Positions 11,997 to 23,792 of a stretch of DNA of 64,000 bases are shown here, piece by piece (the stretch's first letter is position 1; every line of letters starts with the position of its first letter). Source of the DNA: Rhizophagus clarus (taxonomy: Eukaryota; Glomeromycota; Glomeromycetes; Glomerales; Glomeraceae); NCBI GenBank assembly GCA_015698045.1, contig BLAL01000086.1:620001-684000 (forward strand), in the 5' to 3' direction. The notes beneath the pieces are model-generated. The model was not told the origin of the DNA. It did no database searches and was given only the letters and a program-made list of their open reading frames with translations. Made by a program: the position numbers and the translations under genes.

Positions 11997-14088
11997 ATGA
12001 GAAAATTCAAACCTTTAAATTTAATTCCTATTTCTCGTGATGGCTCTCATCCTCATATTAGATCTCAACGAAATGAATCTAGTTCCCGTTCCCAATCTCG
12101 TCAATCTCGGCATCAAACTCATATTAATCGATCTCGTAGTCGCTCAAAATCTCGCTCAACGACTCGTCAACCTCGATCTCGCCCATCTCGATCCAAATCT
12201 TGTTATTATCATTCCGAATCCCAACGATCGCGTTCCCATCGCTCTCGCTCCCCTCATCGTTCCCAATGATCGCGTTCCCATCGCTCTCGCTCCCCTCATC
12301 GTTCCCAATGATCGCGTTCCCATCGCTCTCGCTCCCCTCATCGTTCCCATTATTCTCATTCTCATCAACGTCGATCTCGCTTCCCTCATCGTTCCCATCA
12401 TTCTCGTTCCCATCAACGTCGATCTCGATCTCGCTCTCATTCCCCTCATCGACATCAATCACGCTCTCAATCTCAACATAATCGAAACTATCAAAATGTC
12501 TCTAGAGGGAGATCAATTACAAAAAGTAATATTGTTTTATATTAGTGCTAATTAAATTTCATTTTACTTATACTATACCAATTTAACGTTATTGTTATAG
12601 GATCTTTAACCGATCTATCTTTAACAATTCCTTCTTCTTCACCTCCAGCGAGCGGTAGTATTTCTTTCACGTTTCTTTACTTACTTGCACGTAAAATTTT
12701 TTATACTAAATGATTTATATTAAATACTGATTTATAATAGGTGCTAACAACAGAGAAGTCAGCGAATTAAGAAGCATGATTTCAAATCTTACCAAACGTG
12801 TGGAAGTGCTAACGGAAGAAAGAACGAGTGAAGGACCAAGAAATAGAAGCCTATCCCCAGTTCTGTCCAGAGAGAATCGGCGTGCCCTTCCTCCAATAAC
12901 TGATAAAAATTTCAAAAAAACCGTTCATGTAAATATATCTTTATTTTATTAAATATTTCTCTTTTGTATTGATCGTTAAAAAATGAGTGTTATATTAAAT
13001 AGGATGAGGTAATCCATATTATAAACAACCTCGATTCGTCGATTCTTTTCGACACGTCAAAGACATTTAGTAAACAAAAAAAGTCGATAAATAAGAAGCT
13101 TCTACCAGCCGTCAAAGCAGCGATGCCTCCTTCATTAGAGGTATACGATACAGAACTTTTAAAAGTAATAAAACAGCTACACAAATCACGGCGGGAGATT
13201 TGGAAATTAAAAAAGGAGGGTAAGATAGATGAACACAATAAACGGCAACACATGACGTCGAGGAGAGATCAGGTGTGAAATTCATTATTTAAAATGACAA
13301 TGTATATAATCTATTAATTATTTTAATTTACTCTTTAATAGAAAATGACAAGAAGACGCAAAGGTCTCCAACACATGATCTTCATGCAAGACAGCATTCT
13401 AGATGATTGTCGTCCTGAAAATATGACTAGGGAAGTATTTATTAAAGATTGCGAAAAGGCAGTAAATACCGCAGAAGTCCATTCGGATGAATGGTCTACT
13501 GAAGACGAAGTTCTGGCAAATGAAGAGCGTAACGATAACATAAGATCAGGAAGGTTGATAAGTACAAATTCTGTAATTAAGATTCACAATAAGGAGTGGA
13601 GGTCTTCTAGAGTACGTAAAGTTGCGAAAGTTTAAAACATAGGCGTTTATGCTAATAAGTTATAAATTTATCATTAGGTTAAAAGAATCTTATTTCGAGC
13701 GGACGAGATCGGAGTAAGCATCAGAACTGGGTTAAGTCACAAACGTTACCGTCTAGACGATATCGATAAAAAAAGCAGACCAACACAAGACATGGCTAAT
13801 TGGTGGATATCATCAAGGTGGATTGAACCAGAATCTGATGATGATGATGATGATGAGGATAACGACGGTGATAATAACGATGATGATAATAATGGTAATG
13901 ATGATAATAACGATGATGACAATAATGGTAATGGTGATAATAACGATGATGGCAATAATGGTAATGCTGATAAAAATGATGGAACTAATGAAGAACAAAA
14001 CGATGATAATAATGGTAATTTAGAAGTAGATGAGCACCAAGGTCCCTTTTACTTAGAAGTACCGGTCGATATCAGAAGACGTACATAA
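11997..14088 (+). pseudogene. Second gene of CACTA copy 1: SR-repeat / coiled-coil / acidic-tail protein, six exons
   Basis: Exons 11997-12525, 12601-12654, 12741-12928, 13003-13272, 13342-13611 and 13678-14088 have GT-AG introns and matching phases, giving 573 codons. The same six exons exist in copy 2. Exon 1 encodes Ser/Arg dipeptides (RSRSRSKSRS) and tandem 14-residue units SRSHRSRSPHRSQ-x. Exon 3 has a short coiled-coil-like heptad stretch (VSELRSMISNLTKRVEVL). Exons 4-5 are basic (KSRREIWKLKKEGK, MTRRRKGLQ) and end in DEWSTEDEV...NKEWRSSR. Exon 6 ends in a long Asp/Asn tail. A basic, multimerising protein beside the transposase could be a TnpA-like end-binding factor; that is inference. 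Two TGA stops (12267-12269 and 12309-12311) sit in the repeat units where the first unit has CGA, so this copy is probably inactive. Confidence 0.75.
12225..12352 (+). repeat. 42-bp tandem repeat in exon 1 of the SR gene
   Basis: Three consecutive units (cgatcgcgttcccatcgctc type) encode 14 residues each; CACTA copy 2 has one unit fewer, which accounts exactly for the 42-bp difference between the two first exons. Confidence 0.85.
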
Positions 14089-15096
14089 TTTAGGTATTTG
14101 TTTCATCATTTAAAATCAACTGCTTGTATTTTGAGTGATTTAAATTCCGTTGTTTATAAATTAACTCTCTAATATCGTTTCTATCCTATTAATCTCTTTT
14201 TTAGAGCACTGGTTATTTTATAGCCATTTATAAGTAACATGACGAGATAAATATGATTTTAATATATTTTATATAAACATTCTATACATAATAATAATAT
14301 AATAATAAGAACAATATAGTAATATAATAATAATAATATGGACAATATAATAATATAATAATAATAAATATATCATAAATTGCAGTATATATTATAAAAT
14401 AATAGCATACATATTATATATCATACATATTAAATATTAAATATAAATCAATTATCGAAAATGGAAAAATAAAATAAAACCGGACAATAATAGTAATTAT
14501 GAATTACGAGAAAATCGATAATAGAAAGATCCGATATATAAATCGGCATAAACTATTTTTGAAATGTTTCTACCGAGCTAAAAAACCGGACAATAATAGT
14601 AATTATGAATTATGAGAAAATCGATAATAGAAAGATCCGATATATAAATCGGCATAAACTATTTTTGAAATGTTTATACTGAATTAAACTTGGCAATCCG
14701 ATTTTAGGAGATTTGGCATGATTATTTAAAAATCGGCGTTCTGATTTTGCGAGAATCGGCAATTATAATTTTAAAACGGTATTCCGATTTATGTCGATAA
14801 AAATAAAAGAATTTCCGATTGCCAACAATACGTGCCATAAAATCGGCAGCAAAATGCCATAAATAGGACAAATATAGCTATAAACCGGCAGTCTTATTTT
14901 TAGCTATCGACATGTTTATTTTAAAATCGGAATGCCGATTTTCGCAAAATCTGCCAAAATTGGCATTCCGATTTTTTGTTCATAAATAACGTATTTCTGA
15001 TCACAAACAATTCGCGCCATAAAATCGGCTTTAAAAAGCCACAAATCAGACAAATATATCCAAAAATCGGTTAAAAATCGGACTGCCGATTTTTGA
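14089..15096. repeat. Right subterminal region of CACTA copy 1
   Basis: 14270-14450 is AT microsatellite-like (taataataat). 14479-14583 and 14586-14690 are a near-identical direct repeat of about 105 bp containing 'gataatagaaagatccgata'. 14690-15096 is packed with AATCGG/CCGATT motifs on both strands, mirroring the left end. These are probable accessory-protein binding arrays; no gene. Confidence 0.75.
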
Positions 15097-15120
15097 CGAT
15101 TTTTTTTCATTCGACCTGTG
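15097..15120 (-). repeat. CACTA copy 1 right terminal inverted repeat
   Basis: Reverse complement of 5276-5299 over 24 bp, followed by the ATT target duplication. Confidence 0.95.
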
Positions 15121-15636
15121 ATTTTAATTAAAAGATAAAAATATTAAACTTTGGAATCTTTTATTACTTCTCTTTTTAAATTAAATAAACTTTAATTTTT
15201 TTACATAAATGATTATAATTACATCATCACACCTTTCATTCTTTAACCATATAAACTATCAAATATCAAATATCTAGGATTAAACATTGACTTATTTAAA
15301 TAATTTATAAAAATATATAATAAATTTTAAGTTAATTATTATTTTTTTATCAAATCTATTTTTAATCTTATAATTTTATAATAATATTGTCTTAAAAAAT
15401 TATTAATTTACTATTAATAACAAACTATGATCACGAATTTCCTATAATTTATACTGGTTAGTGATAATTAAATCCTAATTCTGACTAAAGTTTATACTAA
15501 TCATATAACAGATTGTAAACATGAAAGGTTAATATATAAATCTACTATCATTATAGCATAATAATTATAGTAACAAGGATAATTGGATAAAAATATAATA
15601 GATAATATGATTACGTGATATCAAAATACAAATTAT
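15121..15636. other. Intergenic, no gene seen
   Basis: AT-rich flank between the CACTA element and the 18-bp satellite; nothing supported. Confidence 0.55.
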
Positions 15637-15920
15637 TTTTAGAATTTATTTTTAGTTTAGAATTTATTTTTAGTTTAGAATTTATTTTTAGTTTAGAATT
15701 TATTTTTAGTTTAGAATTTATTTTTAGTTTAGAATTTATTTTTAGTTTAGAATTTATTTTTAGTTTAGAATTTATTTTTAATTTAGAATTTAGTTTTAGT
15801 TTAGAATTTATTTTAAGTTTAGAATTTATTTTAAGTTTAGAATTTATTTTTAGTTTAAAATTTATTTTTAGTTTAGAATTTATTTTTAGTTTAGATTTTT
15901 ATTTTTACTTTACTTATTTT
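15637..15920. repeat. 18-bp minisatellite
   Basis: About 15 head-to-tail copies of ttagaatttatttttagt, clean in the left part and diverging toward both ends. It reads as a repeated LEFIFS hexapeptide in one frame, which is a by-product of the 18-bp period rather than a protein. Confidence 0.9.
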
Positions 15921-17000
15921 TAGATTAGAAAAGATAGAAACTTAATAGAAATATTCTTTTAGTAGCGATTTAATTAAAGGAATAGTTGAAAGAAGAGAAT
16001 AATATAATATTTTACAATACTGAGCATTATAGTCAGTACAATAGGTATTAGTAAATAAATTAGAATTAATTCATAAATTACCATTACAAAGAAAATGAAC
16101 GATTATATTTGAAGAAAAGAAAGATAGATTTTAGTAGAAGAATGATGACAATTTATGAGTCATAATGGATGACTATAATTGAAGAAAAGAAAGATAGATT
16201 CTAGTAGTAAAATATTTTCTTATATTTCTTATAATCATTAATTTAGTGAAACATTATTTTATATAAATACAACCTGTAAATAAGGAAAAATCCTCAGTCA
16301 AGTTTATGTTTGCTAATAAAAAAACTATTATTAATTTTACTTAATACTTGATCTTATGAGAGTCAGTAATAACATTTATTTTAATATTATACTAATTTAT
16401 ATATATATATATATATATGAACTAAAAGAAGAAAATTGCGTTTTAATTAATATTTGAAAGTACTGTTTTTAGTTAATTATAATATTATTCTAATATGTTA
16501 AATAAAGAGTGAAGTTATGCTCATTTGAAAATTAAAGTTAAAAAGTAAAATTATAGTGAGAGCTATTTTTAAAAGAGTTTTTTAATGAAACAAATAATAT
16601 TAAAAAAGTTTCTTTATAAAACAGATAGTTTTTCTTAGTGGAAAAGAAAAATGAAATTTGGAAAAATCATGTATGAAAAAAAATATGATTATTGAAAGCC
16701 ACATAAAAAAGAGCATTATTAGAATAAGCAGAAAATATAATTAAATAAGAGAAATTATTGTAGGAAAACTGGCGTAGCACTAGAAAAAAACAGTTATCAC
16801 TCCATATCATATATATTACCAATAAATTAAAATAAAAGCTATTTAAACATTTTTTGTATTATTCTTCATTTAGCAAAAGAAACACTTAATAATACGAAAA
16901 TATTTATTTTTTTAATATTACTAATTACTGTAAGAAAATTAAAGAATTTTAATTATCAATTAATAACATTGTACAAAATTGTAATGTAGTATTTAAAAAT
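15921..17000. other. Intergenic with a short duplication and TA microsatellite
   Basis: The segment 'gaagaaaagaaagatagatt' occurs twice (about 16112 and 16179) with similar flanks. (TA)n lies at about 16398-16420. No gene seen. Confidence 0.55.
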
Positions 17001-18780
17001 AGTGTTCTGAACAAGTCGAGTCAACTCAGATCAATTCACGAGTTGAGTTGAGTCGAGTTGGGTTCGATTTGAGAATTTTCCTGTCACATAACAATGATTC
17101 GAATCATGAGTTGATCCCAATTCAAGTTGATTCCAAGTTCATATTAATACTTAACTCGACTCAGGTTAATCCAGGTTGAATAAAATCTGTAGTAGTATTT
17201 CAGATTTTAATATAAACCTATAATAAAAAAACATTTTTCATAACATTTTTTATTATTATTAGGTTAAAAAATGTTACGAAAAACATTAGTTTTTTGTTTA
17301 ATAATTCATGAATAAAAAACGTTTTACAACGTTTTTATCATTATAATTAAAAAACATTGCGAAAAACTTTTTTTCATTAATTCATAAATTAAAAATGTTT
17401 CGCAACGTTTTTAATTAATGGAGTTAAAAATATTGCAAAAACGTTTTTTTTTCATTTAATTCATAAATAAAAATGTTTCGCAACGTTTTTAATTAATAGA
17501 GTTAAAAAATGTTGCGAAAAACATTTTTTTTTTCGTTAATTCATAAATCAGAAACATTTCACAACATTTTATCATTATAGTCAAAAAACGTTGCAAGCAA
17601 CATTTATGTGCAAAATATTCAAAAAAAAAACCGTTTCAGATAGTTTTTAATCGTTTTAATAAAAATGTTGCAAAACATTTTTATTTCTTTAATTTAATTC
17701 AATAAAAAAACCATTTCGCAACAGTTTTTAATTATTTTAATAAAAACGTTGTAAAACGTTTTTATTTCTTTAATTTAATAGGATAAAAAAAACTATTTCA
17801 TGATAGTTTTTAATCATTTTAATAAAAATGTTGTAAACCGTTTTTATTTTTTTAATTTAATTCAATAAAAAAAACCATTTCACAACAGTTTTTAATCATT
17901 TTAATAAAAACGTTGCAAAACGTTTTATTTTTTTAATTTAATTTAATAAAAAAACTGTTTCGTAACAGTTTTAATCGTTTTAATAAAAATATTGTGAAAC
18001 GTTTTTATTTCTTTAATTTTATACGATAAAAAAACCATTTCGCAATGGTTTTTAATCATTTTAATAAAAATGTTGCAAAACATTTTTATTTCTTTAATTT
18101 AATAAGGTAAAAAAAAACTGTTTCACAACGATTTTTAATCATTTTAATAAAAATGTTGCGAAAAGTTTTTATTTCTTTAATTTTATACGATAAAAAAAAT
18201 CATTTCGCAATGGTTATTAATTGTTTTAATAAAAACATTGTGAAACGTTTTTATTTCTTTAATTTTATACGATAAAAAAAACTGTTTTGCAACAGTTTTT
18301 AATCGTTTTAATAAAAATGTTGCAAACTGTTTTTATTTCTTTAACTTAATATGATAAAAAAAACCATTTTGCAACAGTTATTAATCATTTTTATTTCTTT
18401 AACTTAATATGATAAAAAAAACCATTTCGCAACGGTTATTAATCATTTTTATTTCTTTTAATTTAACACGATAAAAAAACCATTTCGCAGCAGTTTTTAA
18501 TCATTTTAATAATAACGTTGCAAAATGTTATTTCTTAATCATTTTAATAAACACTAAAAGATGTTGTGAATCGGCAATATTTTTTTAACGTTTTTGTCAA
18601 CTCTCTGTGTAATTTTACTAACTCAGGTATAACTGATCCAAATTGAGTCGATCTGAGTTGATGTTTTTTATGAGCCGAGTCGAGTCAAATCTAAAAAAAT
18701 TATTATTTTGACTTGATTCAACTAGACTCAAATTTTCTGAGTTGAGTACGATCGATTCAACTTGACTCGTTCAGAGCACT
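17001..18780. mobile_element. Non-autonomous inverted-repeat element with 10-bp target duplication (Mutator-like?)
   Basis: The left end AGTGTTCTGAACAAGTCGAG and the right end, reverse-complemented as AGTGCTCTGAACGAGTCAAG, face inward. Both are directly flanked by ATTTAAAAAT (16991-17000 and 18781-18790). A 9-11-bp duplication is characteristic of Mutator-like elements, hence the tentative class. About 170 bp at each end is rich in GAGTCGAGT/ACTCGACTC motifs. The core is a tandem array (separate entry). No transposase is encoded. Confidence 0.8.
17220..18545. repeat. Tandem array of about 80-90-bp units inside the 1.78-kb element
   Basis: Each unit contains a palindromic pair such as 'aaaacgttgcaaaacgtttt', a 'tatttctttaatttaat' spacer, then 'aaaaaaccatttcgcaacag' and 'tttttaatcattttaat'. 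Roughly fourteen units, all imperfect, many with C/T or G/A differences. Transcripts could fold into long hairpins. Confidence 0.8.
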
Positions 18781-18790
18781 ATTTAAAAAT

Positions 18791-19491
18791 AAAGATTTAT
18801 TAATAAATAAATATAAAAAAAGTATATTGTTTTACAAATATATTAATGATGTTATATTTAAATCAATTTTTATGTAATGTTATAAATGAAAAGTTAAGAT
18901 AATTATATATGTATTTAATTAGAGTAAAAAAAAATTTTTTTCTTAATGGAAGAAATTTTTACCCTATTTTAAGTTGGGAACCAGTATTTACTTGTGTTAT
19001 ATTTAAAGCTAATAAGAATAAATTAGGAATTGGAATCAATTATCATTTGGAAAATCAATTTTAGAATCGATTAATCATGATTAATTGTTATTTGGAATTA
19101 TACTTAAAATTTTAAATATTCATCAAATTCTAGTTATGAAAACATTAAATTTATAAAGATTGACACAAATTATCCTTTTTTTGGAATTTTGTTCAATACA
19201 ACTTGCATTTCATTGGGCAACAAATTTCCTTTTTGGAGATTGTGTAATGTCACGGGACAAAGTTTCACTTCTATTGGCTATAATGCGCCACAATAAGTAA
19301 ATTTGATTTTTGATTTTTAAAATCGATTCTTATCGATTTTTGATAATTTCGATTATCGTAAAATTGATTCCAATCCCAAACATACAAATGCGCTAAATGA
19401 TGTTATCTAGTAATGAATCCAAAACAACACCTTACAAAATATATTGCGAAGCAATTTCTCTATTATTATTAACAAACGACTTAGGGTCTAA
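18791..19491. other. Intergenic, no gene seen
   Basis: AT-rich flank between two elements. A stretch at about 19000-19380 with AATCGATT-type palindromes may be an old repeat; not resolvable by eye. Confidence 0.5.
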
Positions 19492-19511
19492 CAGTCAGTG
19501 GAAATGTCACA
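19492..19511 (+). repeat. Left TIR of the 4.3-kb element
   Basis: 20-bp perfect inverted match to 23793-23812; CTAA outside. Confidence 0.9.
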
Positions 19512-19892
19512 CTAATTGATAGAGAAATTTTTTGTACTATGATATTGTAAAATAAATTATTAATACAATGATGTTATCGAATATAGAGTACATATTTAAG
19601 ACTTAAATTCCAGTAAAAATAATTTTGTAGTTTAAAATTAGCGATCATTAAAATCATAATTCTGGTAAAATTTTTCTTAATTCTGGCCAAAAACATAATG
19701 CCGGCCTAAATTTGGTTAAAATTGAAAATTTCGGGTCAAAGGTAACACTACATTTACACAATGTAACGCCTTTTTATAAAATAAGTAATATGAAACATTT
19801 TACTTGAAATATTTTCGTATGGGTGTTATCTCAACGCGAGTTTTAATTATGTTTTGTTCAATCAGGAGCTCAAAGTTGGAGTATTTTTAATA

Positions 19893-22800
19893 ATGTCGAA
19901 TATTGAAGGTGATGACAGCTCTATGCTGATACGGGAATTTAACTTAGAAAGCACTATTGAGAACTTAAAAGATGGTAAAGAAGTGTTTGAAGAAGTGTTT
20001 TCTGAAAATGAACTGGATATAAATTTTGATGAGTTAGCCTTTAAGTTTAATAATGTATTAAATGATATGCTAGCTCATGAAAATGAAGAAGATAGTGAAA
20101 TAGAATCATATGCGGATGAATATGATCATGATATTGAGATAGAATTGGAGCAAGATAATAATGAGAATGATGATGATAATGAGCTTGAAGAAGAAAGTGA
20201 TGAAATAATACCAGATGAATTTGATATGAGCGAAGGATCTATTAACAAAAAGTATAATGTTCAAGCGGCTATTTCCCCTTGTGTGATTATTGACAATATT
20301 CAAGGTACGATTAAACGATGTAATGAAACTTACAAACTTAGAAGATTGCGAAATTTACTTGGAACATGGCAAATAGATCGTGATGCAGTTCAGCAAGTCG
20401 ATAGCAATTATTTAAAATTAGGCGTTTGTGATTCACATTTTTTGTATGATCAAAATCAAATTCACAATCCTAAAGAAAAAATATTTACTGAATTAACTGA
20501 TGCACTAGTTCAACATCGAAGATGCATAGGATGTAAAAAATATGTAACCTTTTTTAGCCGAGGGGAAGGATGCAGTAAACATTCTTGGTTGATTAATGGA
20601 CGAAATATCCAAGTTCCTTGTAATGGATTGATGCATTGTAATGCATTAAAGGATTCTTTTATATCAAAACGTGCTTTTGAAGAAATAAAAAAACCAAGAT
20701 GTATTTGTTGCTCCTGTTATGAACAATTGGGTGGACATATCCACAAACGTGCAGGTCGAGGTAAAAAATCGAATTGTGTTCATGATAAGTTACATGAACA
20801 AGATACATCAAAAGGAATTGAATTTATTGCAAACTGGCTTAAAAAAATTTCCCATACAAGTGATGAATCAACAAAAAGAGAAATCTTGAAATCTATTACT
20901 AAAGCTATTATACCTTTTCTTCCCACAACTCCAACAAAAACGACATTAAACAATGACAAATCAGATGAAACGCTCAGTCTTTTCATTGTAAAAATTCTTT
21001 TTCTTGACACCTTTATTAATAACAAGAAACCCCTGATTCAAAATGAGGATACAGAAACCGTTGACTATGAAATTTTGGGTCAACAAATTGGAATTAAACT
21101 TTGGAAATCACGTAAAGCAATAAATGACAAAAAAGATCTGTTGAGCTCACCAGCATCTCTTTCTGAATATTACAATGCATTTCCAAGTTTCATTACAGAG
21201 TTTTTTGAGGGAATGTTAATAGAGATTTTTAAACAAAAACTTGCAGTTAGTAATAGACAACGAAAACATCGAAAGCAACTTACAAAATCTTTATCTAAAG
21301 ATACAATTATAAAGATAGTTACTTTTTTCGTTTCTGTCATTACTAGTATAACATTTCCTTCGCATGGCATTTGGTTAACTAATGTACTAAGCAGTTTAGC
21401 ACGTAAGCCAAAATTGTTATCATCACTTCATTGCCTTCTTGCTGTATGGAATGTAATTGGACATAGTGATCGTCATGAACGAAATCAAGAGAAAGAACGA
21501 ATTAGTAAAGCTGTTCCCACAAAAAGATTATGCCAAAAATCAAACATATGGAACCTTGCAATAATCGATAATATCGACTTTAAACAGAAAACATTTTCTT
21601 TTGGAAATATATATGATACTACTCGAAATAGTTCTCATATGACACTAAGAATGGCATTTCAATCTGAAGTACCTGATCATTTGGTAACCAATTATGAAGA
21701 AATAATTGCCTTAGAAAATGATACTCGAATATTTGGTATGAATTCTACCACACAAGAAGCTCTATATGGATTGCAAAAGATATTAGAGGGATTATTAGAT
21801 TTTCAAAGAACAAATGAAGGAAATTTGATCTACAACCAAAATTTTGATGCAGAAATAATTAAAAAAGCAATACTTGCAGAATTTGAGCATGGCTGTCAAG
21901 GTTCTTCTCCTCACGTCATAATTCTTGAGCCAGGAGATAATCCAAACTCAGATCAAGCAATTTTAGATGCTGCAAACATGTATAAAATTGACTTCAATCT
22001 TCTGGAAACTGACTACCTTGATATCGTTGCTGACGAGGCAATTTTTCGCCGATTAATGAGATGCCAAGCACAGTGGCCACAATTAAGACCATTGCTCGGT
22101 CAATGGCATACTTCCAAAGATTTTTGCCTGGTTCTCATTGTGTTATTTTCTAGTTACGGATTATTAAATTTGGCAAGAAGACTTGGTGTTCGATTTTTGG
22201 ATAAGTTTGAAGCAGCTGTTGATTATCGGACAACATCTAGAGTTTTGGATCTTCTGTGGGTGGCAGTTGGAATTGCAATTAATATATATACAAAGAAAAA
22301 TAATCTTCCATTATCAGAAATAATGGATGAAAATACTGGCACAAATATTTTTTTAAAAATTTGGTATCTTTTTTATCAATGGGCCGGAATTTGGAAGGCT
22401 CATAAAATAGGAATGAGAATTGGAAACCATACCTTACAGCGAGATACTCTTGCTGCAGCTTCACCTCTCTTTCCAAGTGCTGGAAAATCCAATTATTCAG
22501 TTGCAATTGCCCAACACCTTTCTACCTTAACTAAATATCCAAAATTAAACGAAATTTTAAAGTATGTTGGAGCATTCAGGTTACCAAGGACTATGGATGA
22601 AAAGCCCATATGTTTTGGGTTTGATGAAGCACTCGAAACCTTTGGGGTTCATTTTATAAAACAAAACATCAATGGAAATATTATTAATGAAGCGAAGTTA
22701 AAAGCAAACATTAAAGCTGCACAAGAAGAAAGAGATAGAGTTGACTTACTCCTAAGTGAATATCTTGAAGATACTTCAATTTCTCAAAGTAAACGTGCAG

Positions 22801-23379
22801 TTGATTCCAGAAGAAAGGCGTTATGGGAGCTAGTAGATGATTTAGTTGTGATTTTTGGCATGATGGACCCGTTATCACATGATATTTTTAAAGATCTTGA
22901 ACCGCCTGAAATACATAAGGAAGGCTGTGAAAAATTAATTGCATGTTATAATAGTGGTTTGGAACGAATGCAAATGATTTATAAACAGGATGTGATAAAA
23001 AGTGAACCTCGAAATGCACAAGGAAGGCGTGCTTTAGGAATTTGCCGAACAAAGCATAAGGATTATGTTAATCAAAAAAAGATTACAAAGCAAAAGAGAA
23101 GGCATGAAGAAATACAACCGGAGGTATGCATAGATTGTAACTACATACCTAAATTTTTTATTCATTTTCTTGCTATTTTAGCCACAAGTTGATAATGGGG
23201 TGCCTAAAAAACGAAGAAAAATACTTGAACACGAAGAAGAAATACTCAGCCGTCTGTTGTCTTATAAAGAAAGAATTCCAACTCATGTATATGACGAAAT
23301 TCTTCAATCACTTGGGTCTGAATGGGATAAAAAAAGGGTCTACAATTGGTGGAATTATCGTGTTAATAAAAATAATTAA
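19893..23379 (+). CDS. Probable transposase of the 4.3-kb element, zinc clusters plus homeodomain-like tail
   Basis: Exon 1 is 19893-23123 and exon 2 is 23182-23379, with a GTATGC...TTTTAG intron (58 bp); 1142 codons. I start at the first ATG in frame (MSNIEGDD); the frame is open further upstream but has no ATG there. Residues about 30-125 are very acidic. A Cys/His-rich block around residues 200-300 (RRCIGCKKY, VPCNG..HCNAL, PRCICCSCYE, GGHIHKRAGRG) looks zinc-binding. The core contains IIDNIDFKQKTFSFGNI, DEAIFRRLMR, LGQWHTSKD and CFGFDEALETFGVHF, with Asp/Glu spaced as in a DDE-type fold (inference; a DUF6589- or KDZ-like relation is possible). The 65-residue last exon is basic and ends WDKKRVYNWWNYRVNK, resembling a homeodomain recognition helix. 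Location inside perfect TIRs makes transposase the best reading. I know similar proteins only as uncharacterised ones in Glomeromycotina. Confidence 0.8.
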
Positions 23380-23792
23380 GCTATATAAATTTTGTATAAT
23401 AAAAAAAATAAGGACTACCTGATTGTAGTTAATATAAAACAACAATTTAAAGTTTTTACAAAAACTGTCACCTAAACCACTACTTCCTGCTTATGTTTTA
23501 TGAAAAATAGCTATGAAAAGCGTATATCTAGGTAGTTTTTCGAAACCTCTAAATACGTTTAACAGTTCAATCAGCGACATAAAGGTGAAAAAATGGATAA
23601 AATTATGTCAATAGTATTTTTATATATAAACACTAAAATGGTTTTAAAACTATAAAAATATGTAATACAATACGCAAAGAATCAATGGTGAAAGTTTAAA
23701 AAATTTTAAGTATATAGCTAAAAAATTGACTTTGATATAAAACTTTAGGATTATTGTTACACGAATTAAATTTATTAATGATCGGCAAGTCT

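Larger units (their letters stand above)
5276..15120 (-). mobile_element. CACTA-type (CMC/Tnp2) DNA transposon, copy 1, 9845 bp
   Basis: Both ends carry a 24-bp perfect inverted repeat beginning CACAGGTCGAATG, followed by an A-tract and TCG. The element is flanked by a 3-bp duplication ATT (5273-5275 and 15121-15123). A CACxx terminus, 3-bp duplication, Tnp2-type transposase and repeated subterminal motifs together define the CACTA group. It carries two genes transcribed away from a shared 1.7-kb centre: a transposase on the minus strand (7096-10312) and a six-exon second gene on the plus strand (11997-14088). A second copy in opposite orientation lies at 47546-57339. The strand given is that of the transposase. 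Element boundaries are certain from the comparison of the two copies. Confidence 0.95.

Noticed and set aside
12124-12462. Antisense ORFs rich in Asp/Glu/Asn-Gly (also 50205-50501) and Met/Arg-Gly frames
   Set aside because: They are the reverse frames of the 42-bp SR-coding repeat; the plus-strand frame has splice sites and continues into five more conserved exons.
13746-13998. Ser/Leu- and Ile-rich ORFs opposite the Asp/Asn tail (also 48669-48921)
   Set aside because: Mirror images of GAT/AAT repeats in the last exon of the second CACTA gene.
15615-15923. 102-codon LEFIFS-repeat ORF
   Set aside because: An 18-bp satellite is necessarily open in one frame; no other coding sign.
15637-18545. 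CRISPR-like direct repeats
   Set aside because: Units are contiguous or contain palindromes without unique spacers, and introns and transposons show a eukaryotic genome.
19854-19892. Upstream extension of the 4.3-kb element gene (and similar extensions at 33427 and 28077)
   Set aside because: These extensions start at TTG, not ATG; a nuclear eukaryotic gene should use the first ATG (19893, 33514 and 28053 respectively).
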